Part shown: in pieces, positions 43,673-53,069 of the stretch
Layout of the letters: each line of letters opens with the position of its first letter
How positions within the stretch are numbered: position 1 is the first letter of the stretch
NCBI GenBank assembly: GCA_963747715.1
Contig: CAVVGB010000005.1
Coordinates: 1 to 64,000, forward strand
Direction: 5' to 3'
Origin: CAVVGB01 sp963747715
GTDB lineage: Bacteria; Actinomycetota; Thermoleophilia; Gaiellales; Gaiellaceae
Length of the DNA stretch: 64,000 nt
Program-made: the position numbers and the translations under genes
Notes under the pieces: model-generated
Database searches by the model: none
The model's input: only the letters and a program-made list of their open reading frames with translations
Told to the model about the DNA's origin: nothing

Positions 43673-45469
43673 ATGCCCGTGAGAACGAAGCTCCTCCTCG
43701 CACTGCTCGTAGCGGCCTTCGCGGTCGTGTTCGTGTCGGCCTCGACGGCGCAGCAAGGGCGGCTCGTGCTCACGGTCGGCCTCAACCAGGACCTCGACAG
43801 CCCGAACGTCACCGTCGGCTTCCTCGTCTCGGACTACGAACTCTGGAACCTGCAGTACGCGACGCTGACCGACAAGGCGGCGGACGACTTCGAGACGATT
43901 CCCGGGCTCGCCGAGTCGTGGGAAGGCTCGGAGGACGGTCTCACCTGGACGTACACGCTCCGTCCCGACCTGCAGTGGTCGGACGGAGAGCCTTTGACCG
44001 CTGAGGACATCGCGTACACGGTCAACCGCTCGCGCGAGGAGGAGTGGCTGAACCACTCCGCGACGACGGTCAACCTGACGGCTGAGGCAACCGACGAGCG
44101 CACCGTCGTGATCACCTCGTCGGTGCCCGACCCGAAGCTCCCGTCGATGGACGTGTACATCGTCCCCAAGCACATCTACGAGAAGATCAGCGCCAAGGAG
44201 CTGCGCAAGTATCCAGCGACCGACGGAGTCGGCTCGGGCCCCTACACCCTCTCCGAGTGGGAGAAGGGCCAGTTCTGGCGGATGGAGGCCAACCCGAACT
44301 ACTGGGGCGGCAAGCCGACGATCGACGAAGTCGTCTTCCGCGTGTTCCGCAATCCCGCCGGCATGGTGGCCGCCCTTCGCCAGGGCGAGATCGACGCGGC
44401 GCACAACGTCCCGTCACAGGCGTTCCAGCAGCTCGAGGGCGTCGAGGGGATCGAGACCGTCGAAGGACAGCAGGGCGGCTTCGACGAGCTGGCGCTGAAC
44501 GCTGGCGACGCGTACGGGAAACCCCACCCAGCCGTGATGGACGTGCGTGTCCGCCAGGCGATCGCGCACGCGATCGACAAGGAGACGATCGTCGAGCGCG
44601 TCTACGCCGGCATCGGTACGCCCGCCACCACGATGAGCCCGTCCGCGAACCCCGCGTTCATCCCCGACCTCTCGGACGACGAGGACTTCGAGTTCGACCT
44701 CGACAGGGCGAACGAGATCCTCGACGAGGCCGGCTACATGGACACGAACGGCGACGGCGTGCGCGAGATGCCCGGCGGCGGACAGGAGCTCGTGTTCCGC
44801 TACGCCATCCGAACGGAGTCGGAGATCGCCGTCCCGATCTCGGAATTCGTGAGCGGCTGGATGGACGAGATCGGAATCCGAACCAAGATCAAGGGCTACG
44901 ACGACAGCCAGCTGACCGAGGTGGTCGGCAAGGGCGAATACGAGATGTTCGTGTGGGGCTGGACGCCGTTCGTCGACCCGGACCCGATGCTCTCGTACTT
45001 CACGTGCGACCTCCTGAGCCTCGACCCGGAGGATCCGACCAACTACTACAACGACGCGAGCTGGTGCAACGAGGAGTACGACCAGATGTACGAGGAGCAG
45101 AAGGTCGAACTCGACCCCGACCGGCGCCAGGAGATCGTCCACGAGATGCTCAAGCTCTTCTACGAAGAGGCGTCGTACGTGGTGCTCGCGTACAGCCCCG
45201 ACCTGCAGGCGTACCGCACCGACCGCTTCACCGGCTGGGTCCAGCAACCCGCCGACATCGGCCCGGTGATCTTCTCGAACACGTCGCCGTCGTACGTGAA
45301 GCTCGCACCGATTCCGGAAGGCGGCGAGGCGGCCGGGCCCGGCAGCTCAGCGGAGGACGACGGGCTGTCGACGCCTGCGCTCCTGGCCATCATCCTCGGC
45401 GGCGCGGCGCTCGCGGCGCTCGCCGGGTTCGCGTTCGCGCGCAGGCGCACGCGGGGGGAGCGCGAGTAG
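43673..45469 (+). CDS. Peptide ABC transporter substrate-binding protein with C-terminal membrane anchor
   Basis: 598 residues of the DppA/OppA type (SBP_bac_5): TVGLNQDLDSPNV, GLAESWEGSEDGLTWTYTLR, DGVGSGPYTLSEWEKGQ, IAHAIDKETIVE. It has a signal peptide (LLLALLVAAFAVVFVSASTA) but no lipobox Cys. Instead the C-terminus has a helix (PALLAIILGGAALAALAGFA) followed by RRRTRGERE, so it appears tethered by its C-terminal end. ATG 43673 behind AAAGGGGT. First of five dpp genes. Confidence 0.93.
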   Translation: MPVRTKLLLALLVAAFAVVFVSASTAQQGRLVLTVGLNQDLDSPNVTVGFLVSDYELWNLQYATLTDKAADDFETIPGLAESWEGSEDGLTWTYTLRPDLQWSDGEPLTAEDIAYTVNRSREEEWLNHSATTVNLTAEATDERTVVITSSVPDPKLPSMDVYIVPKHIYEKISAKELRKYPATDGVGSGPYTLSEWEKGQFWRMEANPNYWGGKPTIDEVVFRVFRNPAGMVAALRQGEIDAAHNVPSQAFQQLEGVEGIETVEGQQGGFDELALNAGDAYGKPHPAVMDVRVRQAIAHAIDKETIVERVYAGIGTPATTMSPSANPAFIPDLSDDEDFEFDLDRANEILDEAGYMDTNGDGVREMPGGGQELVFRYAIRTESEIAVPISEFVSGWMDEIGIRTKIKGYDDSQLTEVVGKGEYEMFVWGWTPFVDPDPMLSYFTCDLLSLDPEDPTNYYNDASWCNEEYDQMYEEQKVELDPDRRQEIVHEMLKLFYEEASYVVLAYSPDLQAYRTDRFTGWVQQPADIGPVIFSNTSPSYVKLAPIPEGGEAAGPGSSAEDDGLSTPALLAIILGGAALAALAGFAFARRRTRGERE

Positions 45470-45496
45470 ACCCTCTGACGCGGGTTCGATAACGCC

Positions 45497-46465
45497 GTGA
45501 GCGTCCGATTCGTCGTCGGGAAGACCCTCGGCGCGCTCGGAACGCTCTTCTTCGTCGTCATCTTCAACTTCTTCCTCTTCCGGGTCGTCCAGGGCGACCC
45601 GGTGGCGACGCTCTTCCGCGGCCGCAACCTCACCCTCGAGCAGCGTGACGCGCTCGCGCGCGAGTTCGGCCTCGACGGCTCTCAATGGGACCAGTTCGTC
45701 GCCTACCTGAAGCAGACGGCCCAGCTCAACCTCGGGCGCTCCTACTCGAGCAACCGGCCGGTGATCGAGCAGATCTGGGACGCGGCGCCGGCGACGCTCT
45801 GGCTGGTCGGACTGTCGACCCTCCTCGCCACCATCCTCGGTGTCCTCATCGGCATCGTGGCCGCCTGGCGGCGCGGCACCTGGAAGGACCAGTCGCTGAC
45901 GTCTTCGGCGATGGTCACCTGGTCGATGCCCGACTTCTGGCTCGGCATGCTGCTCCTGACGGCATTCTCGTTCACGCTCGGGATCTTCCCGACCGGCGGC
46001 GTCTCCGACCCGAACCTGCACGCGGGCTTCTTTGGCGAGCTCCTCGACAAGGCGAAGCACCTTGCCTTGCCATGTATCACGCTCACGCTCGCCTACTTCG
46101 GCGAGTACGCGCTCGTCATGCGCTCGTCGCTCCTCGACACGATGCGAGAGGACTACCTGACGCTCGCGCGCGCGAAAGGGCTCCGTGACATCGAGGTGCG
46201 GAACCGCCACGCCGTGCGCAACGCGCTGCTCCCCTCGACCACGCTCATCGCGATCAACTTCGGTTACATCCTCTCGGGCGTGATCGCGGTCGAGACGGTG
46301 TTCTCCTGGCCCGGGCTCGGCCTCGCGACCTTCGAGGCGCTGCACGGGCCCGATCTGCCGATGCTGCAGGGCCTCTTCCTCGTCTTCAGCGCGGCGGTCA
46401 TCTTCTTCAACCTGATGGCCGACCTCCTGTACCCCATCCTCGATCCGCGCGTGCGCTACGCATGA
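45497..46465 (+). CDS. dppB: Dipeptide ABC transporter permease (DppB-like)
   Basis: 322 residues, six helices. Standard DppB features: N-terminal KTLGALGTLFFVVIFNFFLFRVVQGDP, extracytoplasmic loop with TLEQRDALAREFGLDGSQW, and the EAA loop near YLTLARAKGLRDIEVRNRHAVRNALLP that contacts the ATPases. GTG at 45497; stop overlaps the next ATG by 4 nt. Forms the membrane channel with the DppC-like partner. Confidence 0.94.
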   Translation: MSVRFVVGKTLGALGTLFFVVIFNFFLFRVVQGDPVATLFRGRNLTLEQRDALAREFGLDGSQWDQFVAYLKQTAQLNLGRSYSSNRPVIEQIWDAAPATLWLVGLSTLLATILGVLIGIVAAWRRGTWKDQSLTSSAMVTWSMPDFWLGMLLLTAFSFTLGIFPTGGVSDPNLHAGFFGELLDKAKHLALPCITLTLAYFGEYALVMRSSLLDTMREDYLTLARAKGLRDIEVRNRHAVRNALLPSTTLIAINFGYILSGVIAVETVFSWPGLGLATFEALHGPDLPMLQGLFLVFSAAVIFFNLMADLLYPILDPRVRYA

Positions 46466-47376
46466 GCACGGCCACGGCAGCAAGCGGCAGAGCGATCGCG
46501 TGGGCGCGGCGGCGGCGCGCGCTCGGTCGCTTCGCAGCGCAGTATCGGCGCAAGACCGGCGGCCTCGTCGGGCTCGGTCTGCTTGCGTTCTTCGGCCTCA
46601 TGGCGCTCCTCGCGCCCGTGCTCGCCGACCGCGAGACGCTCAGCGCCGTCAACACGATCGAGAATCCGGTCTGGGCCTCGCCTGCCGAGTTCGCTCCGAT
46701 GGGCACCGACCAGCTCGGCCGGCCCGTCTGGACGCAGTTCGTCTTCGGCTCGCGCATCAGCCTGCTCGTCGGCCTCGCGGCCACGCTGATCGCGATCGTG
46801 ATCGGCGTAGTCGTCGGGCTCGCCGCCGGCTTCTTCGGCCGCTGGGTCGATGCGGCGCTCTCACGGCTCTCGGAATGGTTTCTCGTCATCCCGTTCATCC
46901 CGCTCGCCGTCGTGCTGGCGGCCATCCTCGGGCCCTCGATCCGCAACATCATCCTCGTGATCGGGATCACGTCGTGGCCGATCACCGCGCGGCTCGTGCG
47001 CGCGCAGGTCCTGTCGTTGAAGCACAGGCTGTACGTGGAACGCAGCCGCTCGCTCGGCGGGTCGGGCCTGCACGTCCTCGGCCGGCACATCCTCCCCAAC
47101 GTCATGCCGCTCGTGATCGCGCAGACGACGCTCACGGTGCCGATCGCAATCCTGTCGGAGACGACGCTCGCCTTCATCGGCCTCGGCGATCCGCAGCAGC
47201 CGTCGTGGGGAAAGATGCTCGAAGAGGCGTTCAACGCGGGCGCGCTCGCGCAGGGCGCTTGGTGGTACTACGTGCCGCCCGGCGTCGGCGTCGTCCTCGT
47301 CGTGCTCGCGTTCACGTTCATCGGCCGCGCGCTCGAGGCAGTCCTCGATCCCCGGCTCGAGCAGGAGCGCGTATGA
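46462..47376 (+). CDS. dppC: Dipeptide ABC transporter permease (DppC-like)
   Basis: 304 residues. N-terminal helix and the OppC-type segment FAPMGTDQLGRPVWTQFVFGSRISLLVGL, then an EAA loop YVERSRSLGGSGLHVLGRHILPNVMPLV and the conserved LSETTLAFIGLGDPQQPSWGKML near the end. ATG 46462 overlaps the dppB stop; its own stop overlaps dppD, as expected for strict co-expression of the importer. Confidence 0.94.
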   Translation: MSTATAASGRAIAWARRRRALGRFAAQYRRKTGGLVGLGLLAFFGLMALLAPVLADRETLSAVNTIENPVWASPAEFAPMGTDQLGRPVWTQFVFGSRISLLVGLAATLIAIVIGVVVGLAAGFFGRWVDAALSRLSEWFLVIPFIPLAVVLAAILGPSIRNIILVIGITSWPITARLVRAQVLSLKHRLYVERSRSLGGSGLHVLGRHILPNVMPLVIAQTTLTVPIAILSETTLAFIGLGDPQQPSWGKMLEEAFNAGALAQGAWWYYVPPGVGVVLVVLAFTFIGRALEAVLDPRLEQERV

Positions 47377-48377
47377 GCGCGGTACCGGCGGAGCGCTCAG
47401 CGCACCCGCTTCTGGCGGTCGAAGACCTGCACGTCGCGTACCGGTCCGGCTCGGGACCGGTGCCCGCGGTTCGCGGGGTCAGCTTCGAGCTCGAGCCCGG
47501 CGAGACGCTCGGAATCGCCGGCGAGTCCGGCTGCGGCAAGACGACGCTCGCGGGCGCGCTCCTGCGTCTGCTCCCGCGCGGGACCGAGGTGACGGGGCGC
47601 GTGCTGCTGGACGGCGAGGATGTCCTGACCATGAAGCCCGGACGGCTCCGTGCGGTTCGCTGGGACGAGGCCTCCATCGTCTTCCAGGGCGCGCTGCACT
47701 CGCTCAACCCGGTGCAGTCGGTCGGGCACCAGATCGCCGAGGCGATCGAGGTGCACCGGCCGAGGACGCAGCGCTCCTATCTCCGCAAGGAAGTCGGCGA
47801 GCTGCTCGAGCGTGTCGGCCTGCCCGCCCGGCGCGCGCGTGACTTTCCGCATCAGCTGTCGGGCGGCCAGCGGCAGCGGGTCCTGATCGCGTTGGCACTC
47901 TCGTGCTCCCCGCGGCTGCTGATCGCGGACGAGCCGACGACGGCGCTCGACGTGATGGTGCAGGCGCAGGTGCTCGCGCTCCTGGACTCGCTCCAGCGCG
48001 ACTTCGGCCTCGCGCTCATCTTCATCACGCACGACCTCTCGACGCTCGCACAGGTGTGCCGCCGCACGGCGGTGATGTACGCGGGCCGGATCGTCGAGGA
48101 GGGCCCGAGCGACGAGGTCCTCGGCGAGCCCGCGCACCCGTACACGGAGGCGCTCGCCGCCGCATTCCCGGTCATCGGCGACACCTCCTTCCGCTTGAAC
48201 CCTTCGGGCCTGGCCGGCGACCCGCCCGACCCGCAGGCTCTTCCCTCCGGCTGTCCGTTCCATCCGCGCTGCCCCGTTATGCGCCCGCATTGTCCGGACA
48301 CGCAGGTGGAGCTGTGGGCTGCCGGCCCGGCGAGAAGCGCCGCATGTGTTCGCGTGCTGGAGGGGGTCAGGCCGTGA
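47373..48377 (+). CDS. dppD: Dipeptide ABC transporter ATP-binding protein (DppD-like)
   Basis: 334 residues. Walker A GESGCGKTT, signature LSGGQRQRV, Walker B LLIADEPTTALD. The C-terminal oligopeptide-transport extension contains GCPFHPRCPVMRPHC, the cysteine cluster seen in Dpp/Opp ATPases. ATG overlaps the dppC stop (ATGA), and its stop overlaps the next GTG. Powers peptide uptake from the cytosolic face. Confidence 0.95.
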   Translation: MSAVPAERSAHPLLAVEDLHVAYRSGSGPVPAVRGVSFELEPGETLGIAGESGCGKTTLAGALLRLLPRGTEVTGRVLLDGEDVLTMKPGRLRAVRWDEASIVFQGALHSLNPVQSVGHQIAEAIEVHRPRTQRSYLRKEVGELLERVGLPARRARDFPHQLSGGQRQRVLIALALSCSPRLLIADEPTTALDVMVQAQVLALLDSLQRDFGLALIFITHDLSTLAQVCRRTAVMYAGRIVEEGPSDEVLGEPAHPYTEALAAAFPVIGDTSFRLNPSGLAGDPPDPQALPSGCPFHPRCPVMRPHCPDTQVELWAAGPARSAACVRVLEGVRP

Positions 48378-49387
48378 GCGAATCCCTCCTCGAGGTGCGC
48401 GGGTTGCAGGTGCGCTTCCGGGCGCGCGGAGGCGGCGTCGCGCGAGCGGTGGACGGCGTCGACCTCGCGGTTCGGCGCGGCGAGGTGCTCGCGCTCGTCG
48501 GCGAGTCCGGCTGCGGGAAGACGACGCTCGTCCGCACCATCATGGGTCTCGAGCGGCCGTTCGCCGGCGAGGTTCGCTTCAGCGGAGAGCCGCTTCGCTA
48601 CAACGCCGGTTCGCTGCGCGCGTACAGACGGCGCGTGCAGATGGTCTTTCAGGACCCCGCCGGCGCGCTCAACCCGCGGCAGAGCGTGTACGAGGCGGTC
48701 GCCGAAGGGCCCCGAATTCATCGCGTTCGCGAGGACGAGGAGTCACGCGTCGCCGCCGCCCTCGCATCCGCGGGCCTGCGACCGCCGGAGCGCTTCTTCC
48801 AGCTCTATCCGCACGAGCTGTCGGGCGGACAGCGACAGCGCGTCGTCATCGCGGGCGCGATGGTGCTCGAGCCCGACGTCCTCGTCGCCGACGAGCCGGT
48901 GTCGAGCCTCGATGCGTCAGTGCGCGGAGAGATCCTTGCGCTCTTACTCAAGCTCGTGCGCGAGACGCAGGTGACCGTGCTCGTCGTCACGCACGACCTC
49001 GGCCTTGCCTGGAACATCGCCGACCGCGTCGCCGTGATGTACCTCGGCCGCATCGTCGAGGAAGGGGCTGTCGAGGAGATGCTCGTCGCGCCGAAGCACC
49101 CCTACACACGCGCGCTCGTCTCGGTCGTCCCGGAGACACGGCACATGGAGCCGCTGATCCTGGCGGGCGAAGCGCCCGACCCGACGCGCATACCGCCGGG
49201 CTGTCGCTTCCACCCGCGCTGTCCCGTGCTCGCCTCCGGCGAGTCGGCGCGGCTCGGGATCGAGGATCTCTGCCGCGGACAGGATCTGGCGCTCGCTCCC
49301 GCGCCGGGATCGCCGGCCGGTCACCTGGCCGCGTGCCACGCGGTCCTGCCGCAGCCCGAAGCGGCTACTGCAAGTCGCGCGGGATAA
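48374..49387 (+). CDS. dppF: Dipeptide ABC transporter ATP-binding protein (DppF-like)
   Basis: 337 residues. Walker A GESGCGKTT, signature LSGGQRQRV, Walker B VLVADEPVSSLD and the C-terminal GCRFHPRCPVLASGE extension; partner of the DppD-like ATPase. GTG 48374 (GTGA overlap). The 3' end overlaps the convergent S15-type hydrolase by 23 nt. Completes a five-gene peptide importer. Confidence 0.95.
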   Translation: MSESLLEVRGLQVRFRARGGGVARAVDGVDLAVRRGEVLALVGESGCGKTTLVRTIMGLERPFAGEVRFSGEPLRYNAGSLRAYRRRVQMVFQDPAGALNPRQSVYEAVAEGPRIHRVREDEESRVAAALASAGLRPPERFFQLYPHELSGGQRQRVVIAGAMVLEPDVLVADEPVSSLDASVRGEILALLLKLVRETQVTVLVVTHDLGLAWNIADRVAVMYLGRIVEEGAVEEMLVAPKHPYTRALVSVVPETRHMEPLILAGEAPDPTRIPPGCRFHPRCPVLASGESARLGIEDLCRGQDLALAPAPGSPAGHLAACHAVLPQPEAATASRAG

Positions 49388-51269
49388 CGCGATCGAAGCG
49401 GCGTTCCATGTCGCCGGCGGTCACGTCCACGGTGACGTGGTAGGCGGCGGCATCGGAGCGGAAATCGAGCTTTGCCTCTGCAGTCACGTCGGCCTCGGGC
49501 CACCGAACGCGGAAGCGCGCCGTCGCGCGCGCCCACGCAGTTGCTGGGTCGACGGTCGAGACGCCGACGGCTCCCTCGTACTGCTCCTCGACGCGCGCGC
49601 CGTGCTCGGCGTCGTACTCGGAGCCGTGGGCGATGACAGCGCGCGTTTCCCGCGCCAGGACGTCACGCTCGATCCGCCACACCGCCGGTGACTCGGGCTC
49701 CGACTTGTCGGGCGGCGGAGGGGTGAAGCTCGGCGTCTCTGCAATCGGCGGCTCGCCTTCGACGACCGGAAGCGACAGCGTCGCGCCCTTCACCGTCAAC
49801 GTCGACTTAGCCGGCGGCGGCCAGATGTTCGGCCAGTCGGCGCCCGCGAGCGAGAGGCGAACGCGGTGCCCGGCCTCGAAGACCCACGAGGTTGCCTCGA
49901 GCTCGAGCATGACGGGTGTGTCGAGGCCCGGCTCGAGCGGCTCGGGGTCGGTGGAGCCGTCGCGGTGCGTCAGGTTCAGGAAGCCGCGCGCGACGAGCGC
50001 AGACGTTCCGTCCGGAAAGACGTCGCAGAGCTTGGCGGAGAGGTAGGCGACGGGTGCGCTTGCCGAGATGGTGGCGTCGAGGCGCGCGTGGCCGAGGATC
50101 TCGAGCTCCGAGTCGAACGGCCCCCATTCGTACACGAGCGAGCGCGCGTCGTCCTCGCGCTGGTCGAGCGGCTGGCCCCACGGGAGCCTGGCCGCGCAGG
50201 AGATCCACGCGCTCGTGCCGAGGTCCCCCTCCACCTCGAGCTCGCGACGACCCGCGGGTGCGGCGAGGGCGTGCGTGCGCGCGCGCTCGAGAGGCCAGCC
50301 CGGCTCGAAGCGCCACGAGCCGCGCATCTCCGCGAGGTCGGGCTCCGGCGTGGTCGAGCGCCGCACGAACACGCACACGGGCGGCTGCTCGTCGACGCCG
50401 TTCTTCTCGTCGCAGAGCCAGCGGCGAAACCAGCGGATGAGCTCCGGCACGAGATCGATGCGCGGACCGGGAAGCGAGGTGGCCGGAGACATGTGACTCC
50501 ACGGTCCGACGAGCAGGCGCTTCGGGCAACGCAGGGCCTCGAACGTGCGGAACGTGTTGTTGCGGTAGCCGTCCGCCCAGCCGCCCACGAGCATCGTGGC
50601 GCATTCGATTCGCTCGTAACCGGGCCGCAGCGATCCCTGGCGCCAGTACGGCCCGTCCCGTTGCTCCTCGAGCCAGCGCAGCAGCCACGGCTCACTGGCC
50701 TCGAAGCGTCGCGCCCACTCGTCGCGCCAGCCGTCCCCGTACACGGCCGGCACGGGTGGCAAGACGACGAGCGCCGCCATGTAGAGGACGTAGTCGAGGA
50801 GATCGAGCGCGCGCAGCGCTCCCCCGGTGTAGTGGACGTCGTCCGTGTAGCGGTCGTCGGAGGAGTAGATGGCGCAGACGGCACGGAGCGCACGCGGCCG
50901 CTCGGCTGCGACCTGGAGGCTGTTGAACCCGGAATACGACGTCCCGTACATCCCGACTCGTCCCGAGCACCAGTCCTGCGCGGCGAGCCACTCGATGGCG
51001 TCGATCAGGTCGGCCTGTTCCTGCGCCGGGTACTCGTCGACCGCGATCGAGTCGGATGAGCCGGTCCCGCGCAGGTCGATGCGCGCGACCGCGAGACCGC
51101 CCTCGCGACAAAGGCGTTCGTACTCGGCCGAGTAGGACGCGGTCAGGTCGTCCATGCGGTAGGGCAGGGCCTCGATCAGCGCGGGCGCGGGCAGCTCGTC
51201 CGGGAGCCACAGACGCGCGGCCAGGCGCGCCCCATCCGCCAGCGGGATCCAGACGCGTTGATGCTGCAC
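49365..51269 (-). CDS. CocE/NonD (S15-type) hydrolase
   Basis: 634 residues. An alpha/beta hydrolase domain comes first: ARIDLRGTGSSD, then the nucleophile in VGMYGTSYSGFNSLQVA and MLVGGWADGYRNNTF (Asp region). The X-Pro dipeptidyl-peptidase C-terminal jelly-roll follows (GHARLDATISASAPVAYLSAKLCDVFPDG, WVFEAGHRVRLSLAGADWP). Acts on X-Pro peptides or acyl esters. GTG 51267-51269 overlaps the LtrA stop. No signal peptide is seen, so it is probably cytosolic, processing imported peptides. Confidence 0.92.
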   Translation of the reverse strand: MQHQRVWIPLADGARLAARLWLPDELPAPALIEALPYRMDDLTASYSAEYERLCREGGLAVARIDLRGTGSSDSIAVDEYPAQEQADLIDAIEWLAAQDWCSGRVGMYGTSYSGFNSLQVAAERPRALRAVCAIYSSDDRYTDDVHYTGGALRALDLLDYVLYMAALVVLPPVPAVYGDGWRDEWARRFEASEPWLLRWLEEQRDGPYWRQGSLRPGYERIECATMLVGGWADGYRNNTFRTFEALRCPKRLLVGPWSHMSPATSLPGPRIDLVPELIRWFRRWLCDEKNGVDEQPPVCVFVRRSTTPEPDLAEMRGSWRFEPGWPLERARTHALAAPAGRRELEVEGDLGTSAWISCAARLPWGQPLDQREDDARSLVYEWGPFDSELEILGHARLDATISASAPVAYLSAKLCDVFPDGTSALVARGFLNLTHRDGSTDPEPLEPGLDTPVMLELEATSWVFEAGHRVRLSLAGADWPNIWPPPAKSTLTVKGATLSLPVVEGEPPIAETPSFTPPPPDKSEPESPAVWRIERDVLARETRAVIAHGSEYDAEHGARVEEQYEGAVGVSTVDPATAWARATARFRVRWPEADVTAEAKLDFRSDAAAYHVTVDVTAGDMERRFDRVIPRDLQ

Positions 51270-52453
51270 TACGGCGCGACGAGCTCCGTGTCGGCCAGCT
51301 CCGGATGGCGGATCTGCGCCCGATGCTCGCGGTGCCGAATCGCTTCGTAGGCGACGACGAAGACGCAGACGGCCGCGACCAGCGCCAGCGACGCGAGTGC
51401 GGGCAGCTCCGTGACGACCGGGATCAACGCAATGAGGACAAGTCCCCCGATGAAGCGCCGGCGAAAGAGACGATGCGCAAGCCGTAGGAAGAACGCGCAG
51501 TGCGCGAGCAGATACAGCGCGACTCCACCGGCGAGGGCGAAGGCGGGCACGGTCTCGAGCGGCTCGCCGACGTCGTCGAGGGTCTTCTTGAGCCCGAGCG
51601 CGAAGAGGACGATGCCGGCCACCATCGGCAGGTGCAGGTAGCTGTAGGCGTCGCGCGCGGCCCGTATCTGCTCGATGCCGCTCAGGGACATCACGAGCTG
51701 CCGGGCAATGATCGCCGCGACGTCGAAGTAGAGCCACCAGAGCGCTGAGACCACGACAATCGCGAGGAGCGCCGCGGAGACACCGCCCCAATCGAGCGCG
51801 ATGTCCGTGACGCCGACGCCGATCGCGACGATCGACTCTCCGAGCGCGATCAGGACGATCAACGAGTGCCGTTCGGCGAAGTGCTCCACTGAAACTCTCC
51901 ACCCACGCCCGCGGCCGAGGACGGCCGGACCGAGGAAGTCGAGCGCGAGCGCGACGATCCACATCGTGACCCGCTCGTCACCCTCGAGGAACCCTGCAAT
52001 GACGAGCATGATCGGCGCGATGGTCGCGGTCGCGGCGAGGCGAAGCACCGCTCCCAGAAGCTCAGGGTCGTGCTTGCCTGCGATCGCATAGAGGACGAGG
52101 TGCAGGAGCCGCACGACCAGGTACGCGACGGCGAAGAGCACGCCGTGGTCTCCGAACGCCTCGGGGACGGCGAGCGACACGACGAGCATGGCCGCCATCG
52201 CACCGAGCATCGCGATGCGCACGCCGCCCTCGTCCGAGTCGACTGTGTTCGTCAGCCACGCGTACGCGGCCCAGGCCCACCAGAGCGCGGTGAGCACGAG
52301 CATGCCGTGCAGGACTCCGGTCCAGGTCGGGTCCGCCGAGAGCAGGCTCGTGACCTGCGTGATCGCGAACACGAAGACCAGGTCGAAGAAGAGCTCAAGC
52401 GGGGTGACGCGCTGCTCGTGTTCCGACTGCTCGTGTTCCGACTGAGCGGCCAC
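51269..52453 (-). CDS. Low temperature requirement A (LtrA) family membrane protein
   Basis: 394 residues, about ten to twelve helices. It starts with the hydrophilic HEQRVTPLELFFDLVFVFAITQ signature and contains ERHSLIVLIALGESIVAIG and WWLYFD, all diagnostic of LtrA. The N-terminus has a duplicated SEHEQ from a tandem 15-bp DNA repeat (52414-52443). Function unknown beyond cold-growth phenotypes in Listeria. Overlaps the S15-type hydrolase start. Confidence 0.92.
   Translation of the reverse strand: MAAQSEHEQSEHEQRVTPLELFFDLVFVFAITQVTSLLSADPTWTGVLHGMLVLTALWWAWAAYAWLTNTVDSDEGGVRIAMLGAMAAMLVVSLAVPEAFGDHGVLFAVAYLVVRLLHLVLYAIAGKHDPELLGAVLRLAATATIAPIMLVIAGFLEGDERVTMWIVALALDFLGPAVLGRGRGWRVSVEHFAERHSLIVLIALGESIVAIGVGVTDIALDWGGVSAALLAIVVVSALWWLYFDVAAIIARQLVMSLSGIEQIRAARDAYSYLHLPMVAGIVLFALGLKKTLDDVGEPLETVPAFALAGGVALYLLAHCAFFLRLAHRLFRRRFIGGLVLIALIPVVTELPALASLALVAAVCVFVVAYEAIRHREHRAQIRHPELADTELVAP
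52414..52443. repeat. Tandem 15-bp duplication in ltrA
   Basis: CTCGTGTTCCGACTG occurs twice in direct succession, giving SEHEQ-SEHEQ in the protein. It is in frame and looks like a slippage duplication of a nonessential N-terminal stretch. Confidence 0.85.
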
Positions 52454-52564
52454 GAGCGGACACTAACCGGCTAGGGAAGCGCGGGCGCGGTCTCCTCGAC
52501 GGTCTCGGGGACGCCCTGTACCTCTCGTGCGGTGACCGCTTGCGCTCGGGTTGTTGCGCTTGCC

Positions 52565-52978
52565 TCAGGCCGTGGCGGGGCGCGGTCGCCAGACCGCGCT
52601 CACGATGATGTCCAGAATCACAGACACGATCGCCATGATGATTGCGGCCCAGATCGCCGTCCACCAGAACTCGTCGATCGTCAGGTTGCTCGTGATCGCA
52701 TCCGTGATCTGGAGCAAGAAGGCGTTGACAAGGATCGAGAAGAGCCCGAGCGTGAGCAGCGTCAGCGGTAGCGTGATGATCCGGAGGATGGTCCCGATGA
52801 TGGCGTTGACGATCCCGAAGAGCCCCGACACCCAGACGTAGCCCCAGAAGCCTCCGGAGATGTCCATCCCCGAGAGGAGCCAAGCGGTCACGGCAAAGGC
52901 GACTCCGAGGAGGGCCCACCTCACCAATAGCGCTGCAAGCACGGAGAAAATGATACTCCGCGGGGCGGCGAAAGTCAC
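52565..52978 (-). CDS. Phage-holin-4-superfamily membrane protein (YvlD-like)
   Basis: 137 residues, four helices: LLVRWALLGVAFAVTAWLL, GYVWVSGLFGIVNAIIG, TLPLTLLTLGLFSILVNAFLL, then IWAAIIMAIVSVILDIIVSA. The NAIIG...ITLPLTLLTLGLF...VNA pattern is the YvlD/holin-4 signature. A chromosomal membrane protein, not a phage lysis gene. GTG start at 52976-52978. Unknown role; often tied to envelope stress. Confidence 0.85.
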   Translation of the reverse strand: MTFAAPRSIIFSVLAALLVRWALLGVAFAVTAWLLSGMDISGGFWGYVWVSGLFGIVNAIIGTILRIITLPLTLLTLGLFSILVNAFLLQITDAITSNLTIDEFWWTAIWAAIIMAIVSVILDIIVSAVWRPRPATA

Positions 52979-53069
52979 GGCCCGCGGCCCCTGGGGCGTC
53001 TGAGTCCGGGAGTACCATCAAATGCGCAAGAAGGGAGGGTTCCGCTAGGTAGGTGAAAGGAGCGACTGG

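Noticed and set aside
51270..51962. N-terminal extension of the S15-type hydrolase to 865 residues
   Set aside because: The extra 230 residues are an out-of-frame reading of the LtrA gene; family similarity begins at GTG 51269.
52565..52978. Holin, hence a prophage remnant
   Set aside because: The YvlD/holin-4 family is chromosomal and no phage genes are nearby.
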